Source of the DNA: Ogataea parapolymorpha DL-1
Lineage: Eukaryota; Ascomycota; Pichiomycetes; Pichiales; Pichiaceae
Reading direction: 5' to 3'
Length of the DNA stretch: 64,000 nucleotides
Assembly (NCBI RefSeq): GCF_000187245.1
Contig: NC_027860.1
Span: 62,001 to 126,000 of the forward strand
Below, one piece after another: positions 16,733-26,129 of the stretch. The translations under genes were made by a program, and so were the position numbers. The notes below the pieces were generated by a model, which was given only the letters and a program-made list of their open reading frames with translations, searched no databases and had not been told where the DNA came from. How positions within the stretch are numbered: position 1 is the first letter of the stretch; each line of letters starts with the position of its first letter.

Positions 16733-18778
16733 ATGGCAGATGTTTCAGGGGTGTTCTCGGCCCCGTTGACAAACGAGAACTATGAATTATGGATTCGCAT
16801 GGCCACTGACAACGTATGTATAGTTTTCGACGCGTCTCTTGCTAACTTTTAGAAAATCAACTCGACGAACAGTTGGAATTTTGCGCTCATTGATTATTTC
16901 CACGAGCTCTCTCTTTTCAAAGATGGCGATAGCATAAATTTCCAAAAAGCATCCACCACTCTGGACGGATGTGTTAAAATCTATGCGTCAAGAATTGACT
17001 CGGCGGCATCTGAAACGGGGAAACTGTTGTCTGGCTTGACGTCCAACAATTTAGAAGGCATTGATGAGGAGGAAGAAGAGAACGATGAGCAAGGAGGCAC
17101 AACAAAACCAAAATCAAAGAAACATCGTGCTGAGTCGACACTGGCGAAGAAGTTCCAGACGATAAAGTTGAAAGAAGTTGAAAAAGAATTGTTTGTGGAC
17201 CCGATCTTCAAGAAGGCATTATCAGATTTCGATGAAGGAGGAGCCAAGAGTCTGCTAACGAACATGCTCAAAATCAACCCCGAAGGACGAGTTGTTTTTG
17301 ACACTAGTGAAAAGTCCAACGAGTTGGTAATGAATGAAAGCGACGAAGAAGAAGATATCCCCCAGCATACTCGATCGAATATCGACATTTCAAAATTAGC
17401 TCGCTTTTTCCCTGATACCGCCGCAGATACAAAAGTCTGTCCTTCTCTCGAGCAGTTAGAGCGTATAACTAAAGAGGGAGCCAGTGCTGCAGAGCTTCTT
17501 GAGCAAATTGGGCAGCTTGAATTTCCTGAAGAGCAACCGGTGTTCCAAGAAAATGACAATCTCGATTTTGGAGGAGGCGATTACTTTGATGACGACGACG
17601 ATGATGACGGCAATGGCCTGGAAAAATCTCACAGAAATCAGTACTCTTTATTCATTGATGGTGTCAACGACAGCGATCGCTCAGGACCGAATATCACATT
17701 GACAAGGCTATTTGACGAGAACCAAACTGCACAATTTGACGATGACGATGATGAAGAAGGCGGAAGAAGTATGGCCGAATATTTCGATACGATTTCAAGA
17801 CAAAACTGGCGTGGTCCCGAACACTGGAAGATTGCCATGGTGAAGCAAGCGCATCAAAAGAGTTCGACTCCTGAAGTCGCTCCTGCCGAAGTGGATAACG
17901 TGGCTGGCGACCAGGAACAGGAGGATTTCGTACAGAAAGCCACTGCCAAGCGTAAGGCTGTTTTTACCCTGAATTTCATGGACGATGACGATGACTTGGA
18001 CGATAAAGAGCTTTTTGCGGCGCCTGCAAATGCTTCCAAACTCCTCATTCCAGAGAAAGAGAGGGTGCCTCACCCTACGGCCAACAAACTGCCTGAAGAC
18101 TTACAGTTCACCACGAAGCGGCTGATCTGTTTGAACATCAAGCCAAATCAGAAAATAAATACAATTCTCACAAGGAAGAAGAAGAGGGTTGCACAACGAT
18201 TAGGATACGACGACGAGAGAATAGCTGATGAGAATTTCTTTGCCGATACGTATAAAGAGCAGGGTGGTGAGTCAAATGCTGAGGGACAAGGATTCGATGA
18301 TACTTTCTTCAATGCAGACTACAATGATCACCCCCCTGAGGATGACGAGGATGATGAGGGTGACATCCCTGAGCTGCCTACAAGCTCACAGCCGTTGTTT
18401 TCGCAGTCGCAGAAACGACCTGGAGCGTTAGGGTATGCTAGAGTTGCTAAGAAAGTGAATGTGAAACTGCTTAAAGACAATTTGTGGGACTCGTTGGAGG
18501 CTGAAACGCGAAAAGCCAAAAGAGATTCTTCGGTCTTGGAAGACAACAAAGAAAACGGGCCTCCAGAGGAAGAGAGCAGTAAACAGCGAAGCGAAAAAGA
18601 GGAGAACGCGCTCAAGTTCACCGAAGTTGTCAGCAAGTTGTCGAGTAAGTACTCGCCAGAAGAGAAATCCGAGCTGTCGACCAGTTTCTGTTTTATCTGT
18701 CTTCTGCATCTTGCCAACGAAAATAACTTCACCATCGAAAATACTCCAGACTACACGGATTTGTTGATTAAAAGATGA
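16733..18778 (+). CDS. BRN1: Condensin kleisin subunit Brn1/CAP-H, two exons
   Basis: Exon 1 (16733-16813, 27 codons) encodes MADVSGVFSAPLTNENYELW and ends MATDN. A 39-nt intron follows, and exon 2 (16853-18778) resumes KINSTNSWNFALIDYFHELS and TLDGCVKIYASRIDS, the conserved kleisin N-terminus. Total 668 aa against 754 in S. cerevisiae. Further motifs are VDPIFKKALSDFDEGGAKSL and the C-terminal winged-helix region (FTEVVSKLSSKYSPEEKSEL, SFCFICLLHLANENN). Several pure Asp runs lie between. The protein bridges Smc2-Smc4 and binds the HEAT subunits during chromosome condensation. A start at the ATG at 17027 would lose the Smc-binding helix. Confidence 0.92.
16814..16852 (+). other. BRN1: 39-nt intron in BRN1
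   Basis: Donor GTATGT, branch motif GCTAAC (16841-16846), acceptor TTTTAG. Only six bases follow the branch motif. The length is divisible by three, but the acceptor TAG is an in-frame stop, so retained intron gives truncation. Splicing restores the conserved ATDN-KIN junction of CAP-H. Confidence 0.9.
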
Positions 18779-18808
18779 GGATATATTCCTAATTAATAAT
18801 AAATACAA

Positions 18809-21166
18809 TCACCATTCCTGGGCCTTAACTCCGTACTTGGACTTTTTAGTACCCTTCACAGGAACAATGAGTTTGGATCCGCCTTCCAAGAAAGAAAACA
18901 CTTTTCTTCTCTTCTCTTCGAAAGCAGAAATGTACTTCTCTTTCTCTAAAGTGATACCGATATCATCCAAACCATTCACCAAGCAATGCTTTCTGAAATC
19001 CTCAATATCGAACTTCTCCACGAGAACCTCCTTGTTGGGTCCCAAAATTTGCTGGTTAGGCAGGTCGATGGTGATCTCCTTCTTTTCGACGGCGAATGGG
19101 TAAATCTTCTCCTTTATCACATCTTGCGGAATTCTGATTGGCAAGAGACCGTTCTTGAACGAGTTGTTATAGAAAATGTCACCGAACGATGGGGCAATGA
19201 TCGATCTGATGCCAAAGTCCTTGAGAGCCCATGGCGCATGTTCTCTCGAAGAACCGCATCCGAAATTGTCTCCTGTCACGCACAAGATCTGCGCTTTGGT
19301 GTATGGCTCCACATTGAGCACAAAGTCAGTCGGCACGTCATTTCCGTTCTCATCCTTGACAAACCTCGACTCGTAGAACAAACCTGCTCTCAGACCGGTT
19401 CTCTTGATCGTCTTCAGGAATTGTTTAGGAATGATAGCGTCGGTGTCAACATTGGCTCTGTCAAGAGGAGCAGCAATCGAAGTCAAGGTAAGGAACTTTT
19501 GCATAGCGATAGCCTTCGCTGGTGGTTCTTTCTTGGCGTCGACGGTTTGCTTTGTCACGTGATCCGAAGGAGGCACATCGTTGATCTGGTCGTCAATAGC
19601 CTCGTCCTCTGATTCTCCCGGGGCAAGCGGCTCCTTTTCGTGATCGTAAACGGCGTTCTGAAGAGCAGAGCTCTCGTCCTCGGAGTCGAGCTTGATCTTT
19701 GGCTGTGCAGGGTCCTCGTTGTACACAAAGTTTCTGATATCTGTGAACTTACCAGTGATACCAGCAGCTGCAGCCATAGCTGGTGACATTAAGTGTGTTC
19801 TGGACAAAGCACCCTGTCTTCCCACAAAGTTTCTGTTGGATGTGGAGGCGCATCTTTCGTATGGTGCCAAAATGTCAGGGTTCATACCAAGACACATGGA
19901 GCAACCAGCTTCTCTCCAGACAAATCCAGCTGCCTCGAAGATTTTGTCAAGCCCTTCGCTCTCGGCTTGTTTTTTCACCAATCCGGATCCCGGCACCACC
20001 ATGGCCATTTTCACGTTTTCTGCTTTCTTGTGGCCTCTCACCACCTTTGCAGCGGCCCTCAAGTCCTCAATACGCGAGTTCGTACAGGATCCAATGAACA
20101 CCTTGTCGACAGTAATGTCCTGCAATGGAGTGTTGGGCTCAAGACCCATATATTTCAAAGCAGCCTCAACGCCCTTCTTGGTGATTGGGTCAGTGAAATT
20201 TGCAGGGTCGGGCACCTTGCCTGTAATCGGAAGCGCATCCTGAGGAGAATTACCCCAAGTGATCGTTGGAACAATGTCAGATGCCTTGATCTTGATGTCG
20301 TAGTCGAACTTTGCGCCCTCGTCTGTCTTGAGAGTCTTCCAGTATCTCACAGCTTTCTCCCATTCTTCGCCCTTTGGAGCCAAAGGACGGTCCTTGATGT
20401 AGTTGAAAGTGGTCTCGTCAGGCTGGATCATACCAGCTCTTGCACCAGCCTCGATCGCCATGTTGCAGATCGACATTCTGGCCTCCATTGAAAGGTCTCT
20501 GATACTTTCACCAGCAAACTCGATCACGCAACCAGTACCTCCTGCGGTACCGATCACACCAATCACATGAAGAACCAAGTCCTTCGAAGTGACGCCTGGA
20601 GAAAGCTTACCCTCGATGGTGATTCTCATGTTTTTCGATTTGGCCTGAATCAAGGTCTGGGTGGCTAAAACGTGTTCCACCTCCGAGGTACCAATACCAA
20701 AGGCGAGGGCACCAAAGGCACCGTGAGTTGAAGTATGTGAGTCACCGCACACCACGGTGGTTCCAGGAAGCGTGAATCCTTGTTCGGGACCAACAACGTG
20801 GACGATACCTTGTCTGGAATCGGTCATTCCGAAGTATGTCAAGCCAAAGTCTCGGACGTTGTCTTCCAGAGTTTGCACCTGCACCCTGGAGTCATCCTGT
20901 TTGATGAAAGTGTCAAGGTTCTTGAAGTTCTTTCTGGAGTCAGTTGGAATGTTGTGGTCGACGGTGGCAAGGGTGCAATCTGGTCTTCTGACTGTTCTGC
21001 CTGCTGTCTTGAGACCTTCAAAGGCCTGAGGACTTGTCACTTCATGGATCAAGTGTCTGTCAATATAAATCAAATATGAGCCAGAATCGTCTTTGTGGAC
21101 GATATGGTCCTCAAACACCTTGTCGTAAAGGGTTTTTGGAGTCGATGTGTTGGTATCCGAAGGCAT
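18809..21166 (-). CDS. LEU1: 3-isopropylmalate dehydratase
   Basis: 785 aa (S. cerevisiae 779). The large-subunit half carries the aconitase-type 4Fe-4S motifs [11 protein letters not shown] and [10 protein letters not shown] plus [20 protein letters not shown]. After an acidic linker (~500-570) comes the swivelling small-subunit domain with [14 protein letters not shown]. It isomerises 2- to 3-isopropylmalate in leucine synthesis. I start at ATG 21166 (MPSDTN). An in-frame ATG at 21241 would lie upstream of the TATA box, Gcn4 and Leu3 sites and so is not a likely start. Confidence 0.95.
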   Translation of the reverse strand: MPSDTNTSTPKTLYDKVFEDHIVHKDDSGSYLIYIDRHLIHEVTSPQAFEGLKTAGRTVRRPDCTLATVDHNIPTDSRKNFKNLDTFIKQDDSRVQVQTLEDNVRDFGLTYFGMTDSRQGIVHVVGPEQGFTLPGTTVVCGDSHTSTHGAFGALAFGIGTSEVEHVLATQTLIQAKSKNMRITIEGKLSPGVTSKDLVLHVIGVIGTAGGTGCVIEFAGESIRDLSMEARMSICNMAIEAGARAGMIQPDETTFNYIKDRPLAPKGEEWEKAVRYWKTLKTDEGAKFDYDIKIKASDIVPTITWGNSPQDALPITGKVPDPANFTDPITKKGVEAALKYMGLEPNTPLQDITVDKVFIGSCTNSRIEDLRAAAKVVRGHKKAENVKMAMVVPGSGLVKKQAESEGLDKIFEAAGFVWREAGCSMCLGMNPDILAPYERCASTSNRNFVGRQGALSRTHLMSPAMAAAAGITGKFTDIRNFVYNEDPAQPKIKLDSEDESSALQNAVYDHEKEPLAPGESEDEAIDDQINDVPPSDHVTKQTVDAKKEPPAKAIAMQKFLTLTSIAAPLDRANVDTDAIIPKQFLKTIKRTGLRAGLFYESRFVKDENGNDVPTDFVLNVEPYTKAQILCVTGDNFGCGSSREHAPWALKDFGIRSIIAPSFGDIFYNNSFKNGLLPIRIPQDVIKEKIYPFAVEKKEITIDLPNQQILGPNKEVLVEKFDIEDFRKHCLVNGLDDIGITLEKEKYISAFEEKRRKVFSFLEGGSKLIVPVKGTKKSKYGVKAQEW

Positions 21167-21194
21167 TATTTTACAGGAATAAAGATACGAAGAG

Positions 21195-21202
21195 TTTTTA
21201 TA
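21195..21202 (-). promoter_or_regulatory. TATA box of LEU1
   Basis: TATAAAAA on the minus strand, 29 bp before the LEU1 ATG. Confidence 0.6.
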
Positions 21203-21211
21203 CTCCCCTGC

Positions 21212-21218
21212 TGAGTCA
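21212..21218 (-). promoter_or_regulatory. Gcn4 site of LEU1
   Basis: Perfect TGAGTCA/TGACTCA heptamer next to the Leu3 site. Confidence 0.65.
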
Positions 21219-21220
21219 CG

Positions 21221-21230
21221 CCGGCTCCGG
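21221..21230 (-). promoter_or_regulatory. Leu3 binding site of LEU1
   Basis: CCGGCTCCGG fits the CCGG-NN-CCGG consensus of the zinc-cluster regulator Leu3. A weaker relative, CCGGTAACGG, lies at 21249-21258. Together with the Gcn4 site this explains leucine and general amino acid control of LEU1. Confidence 0.75.
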
Positions 21231-21322
21231 ACATCGTGCATATGGCAGCCGGTAACGGGCCGTTATTTTAATTTTTTCGGCCCAATCGAAGCACGAGAAT
21301 TTGTCAGGAGCCTGTCTGTTAT

Positions 21323-22681
21323 CTACTTACTTCTTCTGGCTAGATACAGTGCACTGCCTGCCAAAATTGAGCCCACGGCGCCCCATTCGGCCCATTTGAG
21401 GATTCGCTGCTGCTTCTGGCTGAATTTGACAGCGTCCGAGTAGCTGATGTCCGATCTGAAGGACACCATAGTGTAGAGCGGAATCCAATGCTGCGGCATC
21501 AATCTGCCCAAAACACCATCCAACTTCTTTCTGAACAGATAAATGGAAGAAGTCACGTCGCTCGACATCTCGTGGTAGTTTCTCAGCGCGAGTTTCAGGA
21601 TTGCTTTAAGGTCTTCAGCCCTTGATTCCGTATACGTGTCGAAGGCAGTGCGTCTATCGTGTCTATTTTTTTCAAGCAGCTCTAGCAGAATCCGCACATC
21701 CTCAAACCCACAGTTCATTCCTTGGCCGTAGAAGGGCACCATTGAGTGAGCTGCGTCTCCAATAATAATACACTTGTCCTCGAAATTGTATTTGCTGCAG
21801 TTCACTTGCATCAGCGCACCCCGCGGATACGTGGTGAAACACTCGATTATTTTATCGAGGCCGATCAGCGGAATGGCATCCTTGAAGTTTTTCTTGAAGA
21901 AAAACTCAATGGTCTTGGGCGACTGGAGCGACTCCACTAACTCCCAGGGACCAAAAAACGTAGACGTGAACGATCCATCCTGGTTGGCCAGGGCAATCAG
22001 CATAAACGTCTTGCGTGGCCAGATATGCAGTCTATTGGGGTCGATCCGGAAGCTACCATTTGGGCCTGGAGGAATGTACATTTCCAGGTAGCACATGTCA
22101 ATATACTCCTGGCTATAGTTCATTCTGATCAGCTTCTGCAGACTTTGTCTCACCACTGAGTAAGTGCCGTCCGCACCCACCACGAAATCTTTGTGGTCTC
22201 TTTGAGGCTCGCCAGCATGGACGTAATCGATGGTCACTCCGCCATTCACTTGCACGCTGGTGACCTTGGCCTCGAAAATCAGCTCAATCTTGGATTTTGC
22301 GGTTGAGTTGAAAAGCTCAATTTCCTCAATCAGGCTTTGATTCAGCTTCTTGCGGTCAATGGAGTTGATGGCCTCACCGAAAAGTCCATACAACTGGGAT
22401 TCCTGGTTTCCATCCAGATCGTGAATCATCCGGCCGTGCATGGGAATGATTCCATCTAACACTCGCTCGGCCATTTCCTCATCAACGTATCTCAAGGCCC
22501 GGATACCTCGCTCACTAACGGCCAGATTAATTGACCGTAGGCTCGTCTCCTTGGCGGTTCTTGGATCCGAACGAAGATCATAAAGTGTGACCTTATACCC
22601 TTGCTTGGCAAGACCAAGTGCCACCAACGCACCGACGAGCCCAGCTCCAATAACGCCCACAGACTCTTTAGATTCCACCAT
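21323..22681 (-). CDS. BNA4: Kynurenine 3-monooxygenase
   Basis: 452 aa. The FAD-binding dinucleotide fold is VGVIGAGLVGALVALGLAKQ at the N-terminus. Other family motifs are RSINLAVSERG, the DFVVGADGTYSVVRQSL helix and IIGDAAHSMVPFYGQGMNCG around residue 310. The C-terminus has a hydrophobic anchor (GAVGSILAGSALYLARRSK), as expected for the outer mitochondrial membrane enzyme. It hydroxylates kynurenine in de novo NAD synthesis from tryptophan. ATG at 22681. The stop is 156 bp before the LEU1 start in tandem. Confidence 0.95.
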   Translation of the reverse strand: MVESKESVGVIGAGLVGALVALGLAKQGYKVTLYDLRSDPRTAKETSLRSINLAVSERGIRALRYVDEEMAERVLDGIIPMHGRMIHDLDGNQESQLYGLFGEAINSIDRKKLNQSLIEEIELFNSTAKSKIELIFEAKVTSVQVNGGVTIDYVHAGEPQRDHKDFVVGADGTYSVVRQSLQKLIRMNYSQEYIDMCYLEMYIPPGPNGSFRIDPNRLHIWPRKTFMLIALANQDGSFTSTFFGPWELVESLQSPKTIEFFFKKNFKDAIPLIGLDKIIECFTTYPRGALMQVNCSKYNFEDKCIIIGDAAHSMVPFYGQGMNCGFEDVRILLELLEKNRHDRRTAFDTYTESRAEDLKAILKLALRNYHEMSSDVTSSIYLFRKKLDGVLGRLMPQHWIPLYTMVSFRSDISYSDAVKFSQKQQRILKWAEWGAVGSILAGSALYLARRSK

Positions 22682-22761
22682 TAATTCTCAGATAATTTAT
22701 AAAACCACTTTTATTTATGTTACACTGCCTGCATCGCTTAATTCTACTATATTTACACCCT

Positions 22762-24057
22762 CTAGTTTCTCAAAACATCTCTCAAATAGCCTGACAATTT
22801 GCCGGCACCGGTCTCCAAGGCATCTTTTATGGCAGCAATGTCCTCTCCAATGTACTTTTCTGCGAACTCGGTCAGTTTCTGCTCGATGTCGTCACCATCA
22901 AACGAGGTCGATCTTTGATGGTTCGCGCCTTCAGGTTCGCCGTAATATTGGGAAGACGAAATTGAGGTGGCTCCATTGTACGCCTGGAGCTTCGTTCTGG
23001 CCTCTTGCGCTTTTGCCTCGTCGTAAGAACCAATCCCGTAAAACTGATCCGAGGAAATGGCCTTTTGGTTTCCAAATCTGGCAGCCACCTCACCAGAGTA
23101 CTCCACGTCTTTGTACTTTTTCTGGGTGGTTTCTGGAGCAGGGGCAGCGTTCACCATACCAAAACCAAGTCTCGCAAAAGACTGCGTGACTTTCTCTGTA
23201 GACGGCGTGGTTGGCTTTGGCATCGCAAGGGAGCCGGTGCTAGCGGACGGTTTTCTGGTTGTGGTTTCTGCCACGGGCTCAACCTCCTTGGGGTCGTAGC
23301 CCAACGATTTGGCCTGCTCTTCCTCCTGCTGTGCTTTCTTCTCGAAATCGTCAAAGTCAATGTCCGCCGACACCTTCTTAACGCCCAGCTTGGCCTTGGT
23401 TCTATTGGCAGAAGGGCCTCCAAGGATGTTCTTCTTGGCACCCAGTCCTGTTTTCTGGACCAGTCTTGGCTTGGAGCCAAGTAATGAAGGAGCAGGCTTG
23501 TCGGCTGCCGGTTTGTTGGATGGTGTGATTGGTCTGGATCCCAGTGGGGAAGGGGTGGAAGATGGTTTCTCCCATTTGCTGAAGAAATTGTTGGAATCGG
23601 AGTCGGCGCTGTCCTCAGCCTCAAGCTCGGTGGCTCCGTCGTCCCACTCAAGCACATTGGGGTGGTTTTTGGCGTCGAGTTCGGCCTTTTTCTCCAGCTT
23701 CTCTTTATAGTTTTGCGCGATCTGAGATGAATACTTTTCCTGGGGAGTCTTGTTTAAATATGCTGATCCGCCGTTCTTGATTAGGAAATCCTTGAAGCTG
23801 TTGTTACCGCCGCATTTCATCAAACGTAACTGCTTGTCTGTCCATTTAGTGTCCAGCACCGATGATTTCACAAACGATATATGCACCCCTAGACTTCTGT
23901 GGTTTGCGCTACATTGTAGACAGACAAATATTCCGAAGGGAATCGAGGTCCATGTAGGGTTTTTTGTTGCACAGTCAAAACACTGTTTATTTGCAGGATG
24001 CTTCTGAAGCTTGGCAAATATGGCCTTGATCTCCTCTTTAGTTGCAAAATCGGACAT
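22762..24057 (-). CDS. GLO3: ArfGAP, Glo3/ArfGAP2-3 type
   Basis: 431 aa from ATG 24057; four codons upstream the frame begins at a TTG. The N-terminal ArfGAP zinc finger is C-x2-C-x16-C-x2-C ([11 protein letters not shown] ... [17 protein letters not shown]) with the arginine finger of the HRSLG motif. A charged middle region follows. The C-terminal half has the Glo3 motif repeats ([31 protein letters not shown]) and an amphipathic end ([12 protein letters not shown]). It stimulates Arf1 GTP hydrolysis on COPI vesicles in Golgi-to-ER retrieval. Confidence 0.92.
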   Translation of the reverse strand: MSDFATKEEIKAIFAKLQKHPANKQCFDCATKNPTWTSIPFGIFVCLQCSANHRSLGVHISFVKSSVLDTKWTDKQLRLMKCGGNNSFKDFLIKNGGSAYLNKTPQEKYSSQIAQNYKEKLEKKAELDAKNHPNVLEWDDGATELEAEDSADSDSNNFFSKWEKPSSTPSPLGSRPITPSNKPAADKPAPSLLGSKPRLVQKTGLGAKKNILGGPSANRTKAKLGVKKVSADIDFDDFEKKAQQEEEQAKSLGYDPKEVEPVAETTTRKPSASTGSLAMPKPTTPSTEKVTQSFARLGFGMVNAAPAPETTQKKYKDVEYSGEVAARFGNQKAISSDQFYGIGSYDEAKAQEARTKLQAYNGATSISSSQYYGEPEGANHQRSTSFDGDDIEQKLTEFAEKYIGEDIAAIKDALETGAGKLSGYLRDVLRN

Positions 24058-24538
24058 GGATAGGTACAAATATTTTCAACGTGTCGAATTGTTTCTCTTT
24101 TTTTTTGTCGGTGGTTAAGTGCCCTGAATTTATAGCTTCTTGATATCGAAGTGGAGCAGATAGCAGTGAAACATGGCCTTTCTAGTCTGTACGGCGAGGT
24201 GGTAATGTGCTGGCAGCGGTCTGGAATCCAAAACCTTTGCTCTCTTTAAATTTTGCAACAGATATAAACAGCCGATTACTTGCAACCATTTATCCACAAA
24301 TGTTTATCATGGAATTAATATTCATCAATAATAAATTTCGAGGTGGTCACTACCAGAACCGAAAACACTGCCTGTCTTGTTTCACTTCTCTACAGAGCAC
24401 CTGCTAACTTAACCTGAAACGCACGGCTTTTATATCTTAAAATTTGCATTTGGTTCAGCCTCACTATAGCTTCACGGCTGTGCACGAAATTCAGGGTCTA
24501 AAAAAATCCGTAACTGAAAAAACAAGCAGTCGAAATTC
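24058..24538. other. Divergent promoter region GLO3/CAX exchanger
   Basis: 481 bp with no gene. It has a T9 run near 24101, a GATATAAA element near 24258 and an A/T-rich stretch around 24310. No tRNA-like boxes or calcineurin-response motif were recognised. Confidence 0.5.
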
Positions 24539-26110
24539 ATGTCTAGCGAGTCATTGGAAAGAACTGTGTCAGCACAGACGGCACCCGCGGTAGCACCCCT
24601 GAAAAGCAATGACCACATTGCTGTTCCCGAGGACAGTAGGAAACGATATTCCGTCTCCGGACGGAAACACGTGAAGAGAACCTTTACGACGCCTGGCCGT
24701 TTCCAAACTGAAATCAAAATAGACGAACGCCTGATCAAAAAATACCCCACTGTGAAGTCCGAAGCCAGCTGGTTCTACAGGTTTGTTGCTTTCATGAAGG
24801 AGATCAAGCACGTCATGTTTGACGACGTACTTGACTTCATTGATGGTTGCTACGCACAATTCTGGAAATGGTCGTTGATGGTGTGGATTATGCGAAAGTA
24901 CGACGCAAACAAAGACAGACGGTATGTCGGCACTCTGCTGCAAGTAATCAAGCTGCTCTTGAATACCAGAACGGTTATCTTTCTTCCTTTGTTCCCTGTC
25001 GGAATTGTGCTCTATGCCAAGAAATTGGACATAGGCGCAGTTGTCACGTTGGTGCTGGCCCTGATGTATTTTGCTAAAATTCTGTCCAATGTTACTGAGC
25101 ACGCAGAACATCACGTGGGGCCGGCCTTGGGTGCGCTCTTAAATGCCACCTTTGGAAACCTCGTGGAGCTCATCATTTCCGGAACGACAGTGTCGAAAGA
25201 CGACGCCACATTGACCATTACCTCACTGGTGGGATCGATCATCTCGAACAACCTGCTTGTCATTGGCTCCTGTTTCTTCTTCGGCGGCTTGGAAGGTATG
25301 CAATTCGCTACCTCTGCAGTGAAGGGAATCGCCAACCACATGTTTTTCTTGGCGTGCATCACCGTTATATTATCCATGATGTCTGTGATTTCGGTGATTG
25401 ACCCGGGCAAAAGCATCCAATTCAAGATGAATACATCTCAGATCGGTGCCGCTTTCATCTTTGTTGTGTACGCGACTTACCTGGTGGTTTCTACAAACGA
25501 GGAGTTCAAGTCGATGAAGAAAATAAAATTGAAAAGCAAGCAGGAAAAAGAGGCCCTGGAGGGCCAGCCGTTGGACACCGACTCAGAGCTAGACAGCGAC
25601 TCCGAAAGCGATTCTGAATCTGAGGACGAAGAAGAGATATTCCCACTTAGAGTCTGCTTCATCGCTCTGCTCGTTTCGGTGGCAGGCCTGGGCCCCACGT
25701 CGAACTTTTTCGTTGAGTCCCTGAAAACTCTCACAGACGATAAACCAATATCCAAGGTATTTATTGGTATGGTGATTCTTCCCCTGGCAGGCTCGCTTCC
25801 AGAACACATCTCGTCCTTAATCAGCGCCCACCATAACAATATGGCACTGTCTGTATCGCTAGCAATAGGCTCCTCGAACCAGGTGCTGGGAATGGTTCTT
25901 CCAATCATTCAGTTCATCTCGTCTCACTACCCCTCGACCGGCTTTTCTCTCTATATCGAGCCCTACGTGGCTGCCTACATCTTCTGCAGCTCTGTGGTGT
26001 GCATTTCCTCTCTGGTCCACGGACTTATCTACGGCGTGAACGTATTACATGGAGTTTTGCTGCTTGCTACGTACGGATGCATTGTCTACTTAACGTTTGC
26101 ACAAAGTTAA
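24539..26110 (+). CDS. CAX-family Ca2+(cation)/H+ exchanger, probably vacuolar
   Basis: 523 aa. A hydrophilic N-terminus (~100 aa) precedes about 11 membrane segments. The first alpha repeat holds GALLNATFGNLVELIISG and SLVGSIISNNLLVIGSCFFF; the second holds SLPEHISSLISAHHNN and SLAIGSSNQVLGMVLPIIQF. A strongly acidic loop (DTDSELDSDSESDSESEDEE) separates the halves, typical of CAX proteins. It should export Ca2+ (or monovalent cations) from cytosol into the vacuole using the proton gradient. The second repeat departs from the usual GNxxE form, reading PEH. Closest yeast relatives are Vcx1/Vnx1; which one it matches is open. Confidence 0.85.
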   Translation: MSSESLERTVSAQTAPAVAPLKSNDHIAVPEDSRKRYSVSGRKHVKRTFTTPGRFQTEIKIDERLIKKYPTVKSEASWFYRFVAFMKEIKHVMFDDVLDFIDGCYAQFWKWSLMVWIMRKYDANKDRRYVGTLLQVIKLLLNTRTVIFLPLFPVGIVLYAKKLDIGAVVTLVLALMYFAKILSNVTEHAEHHVGPALGALLNATFGNLVELIISGTTVSKDDATLTITSLVGSIISNNLLVIGSCFFFGGLEGMQFATSAVKGIANHMFFLACITVILSMMSVISVIDPGKSIQFKMNTSQIGAAFIFVVYATYLVVSTNEEFKSMKKIKLKSKQEKEALEGQPLDTDSELDSDSESDSESEDEEEIFPLRVCFIALLVSVAGLGPTSNFFVESLKTLTDDKPISKVFIGMVILPLAGSLPEHISSLISAHHNNMALSVSLAIGSSNQVLGMVLPIIQFISSHYPSTGFSLYIEPYVAAYIFCSSVVCISSLVHGLIYGVNVLHGVLLLATYGCIVYLTFAQS

Positions 26111-26129
26111 TTGATAAGGTCATTATACA

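Noticed and set aside
21167..21241. Extended LEU1 N-terminus from the ATG at 21241
   Set aside because: The extension would translate through the TATA box and the Gcn4 and Leu3 sites, which belong upstream of transcription.
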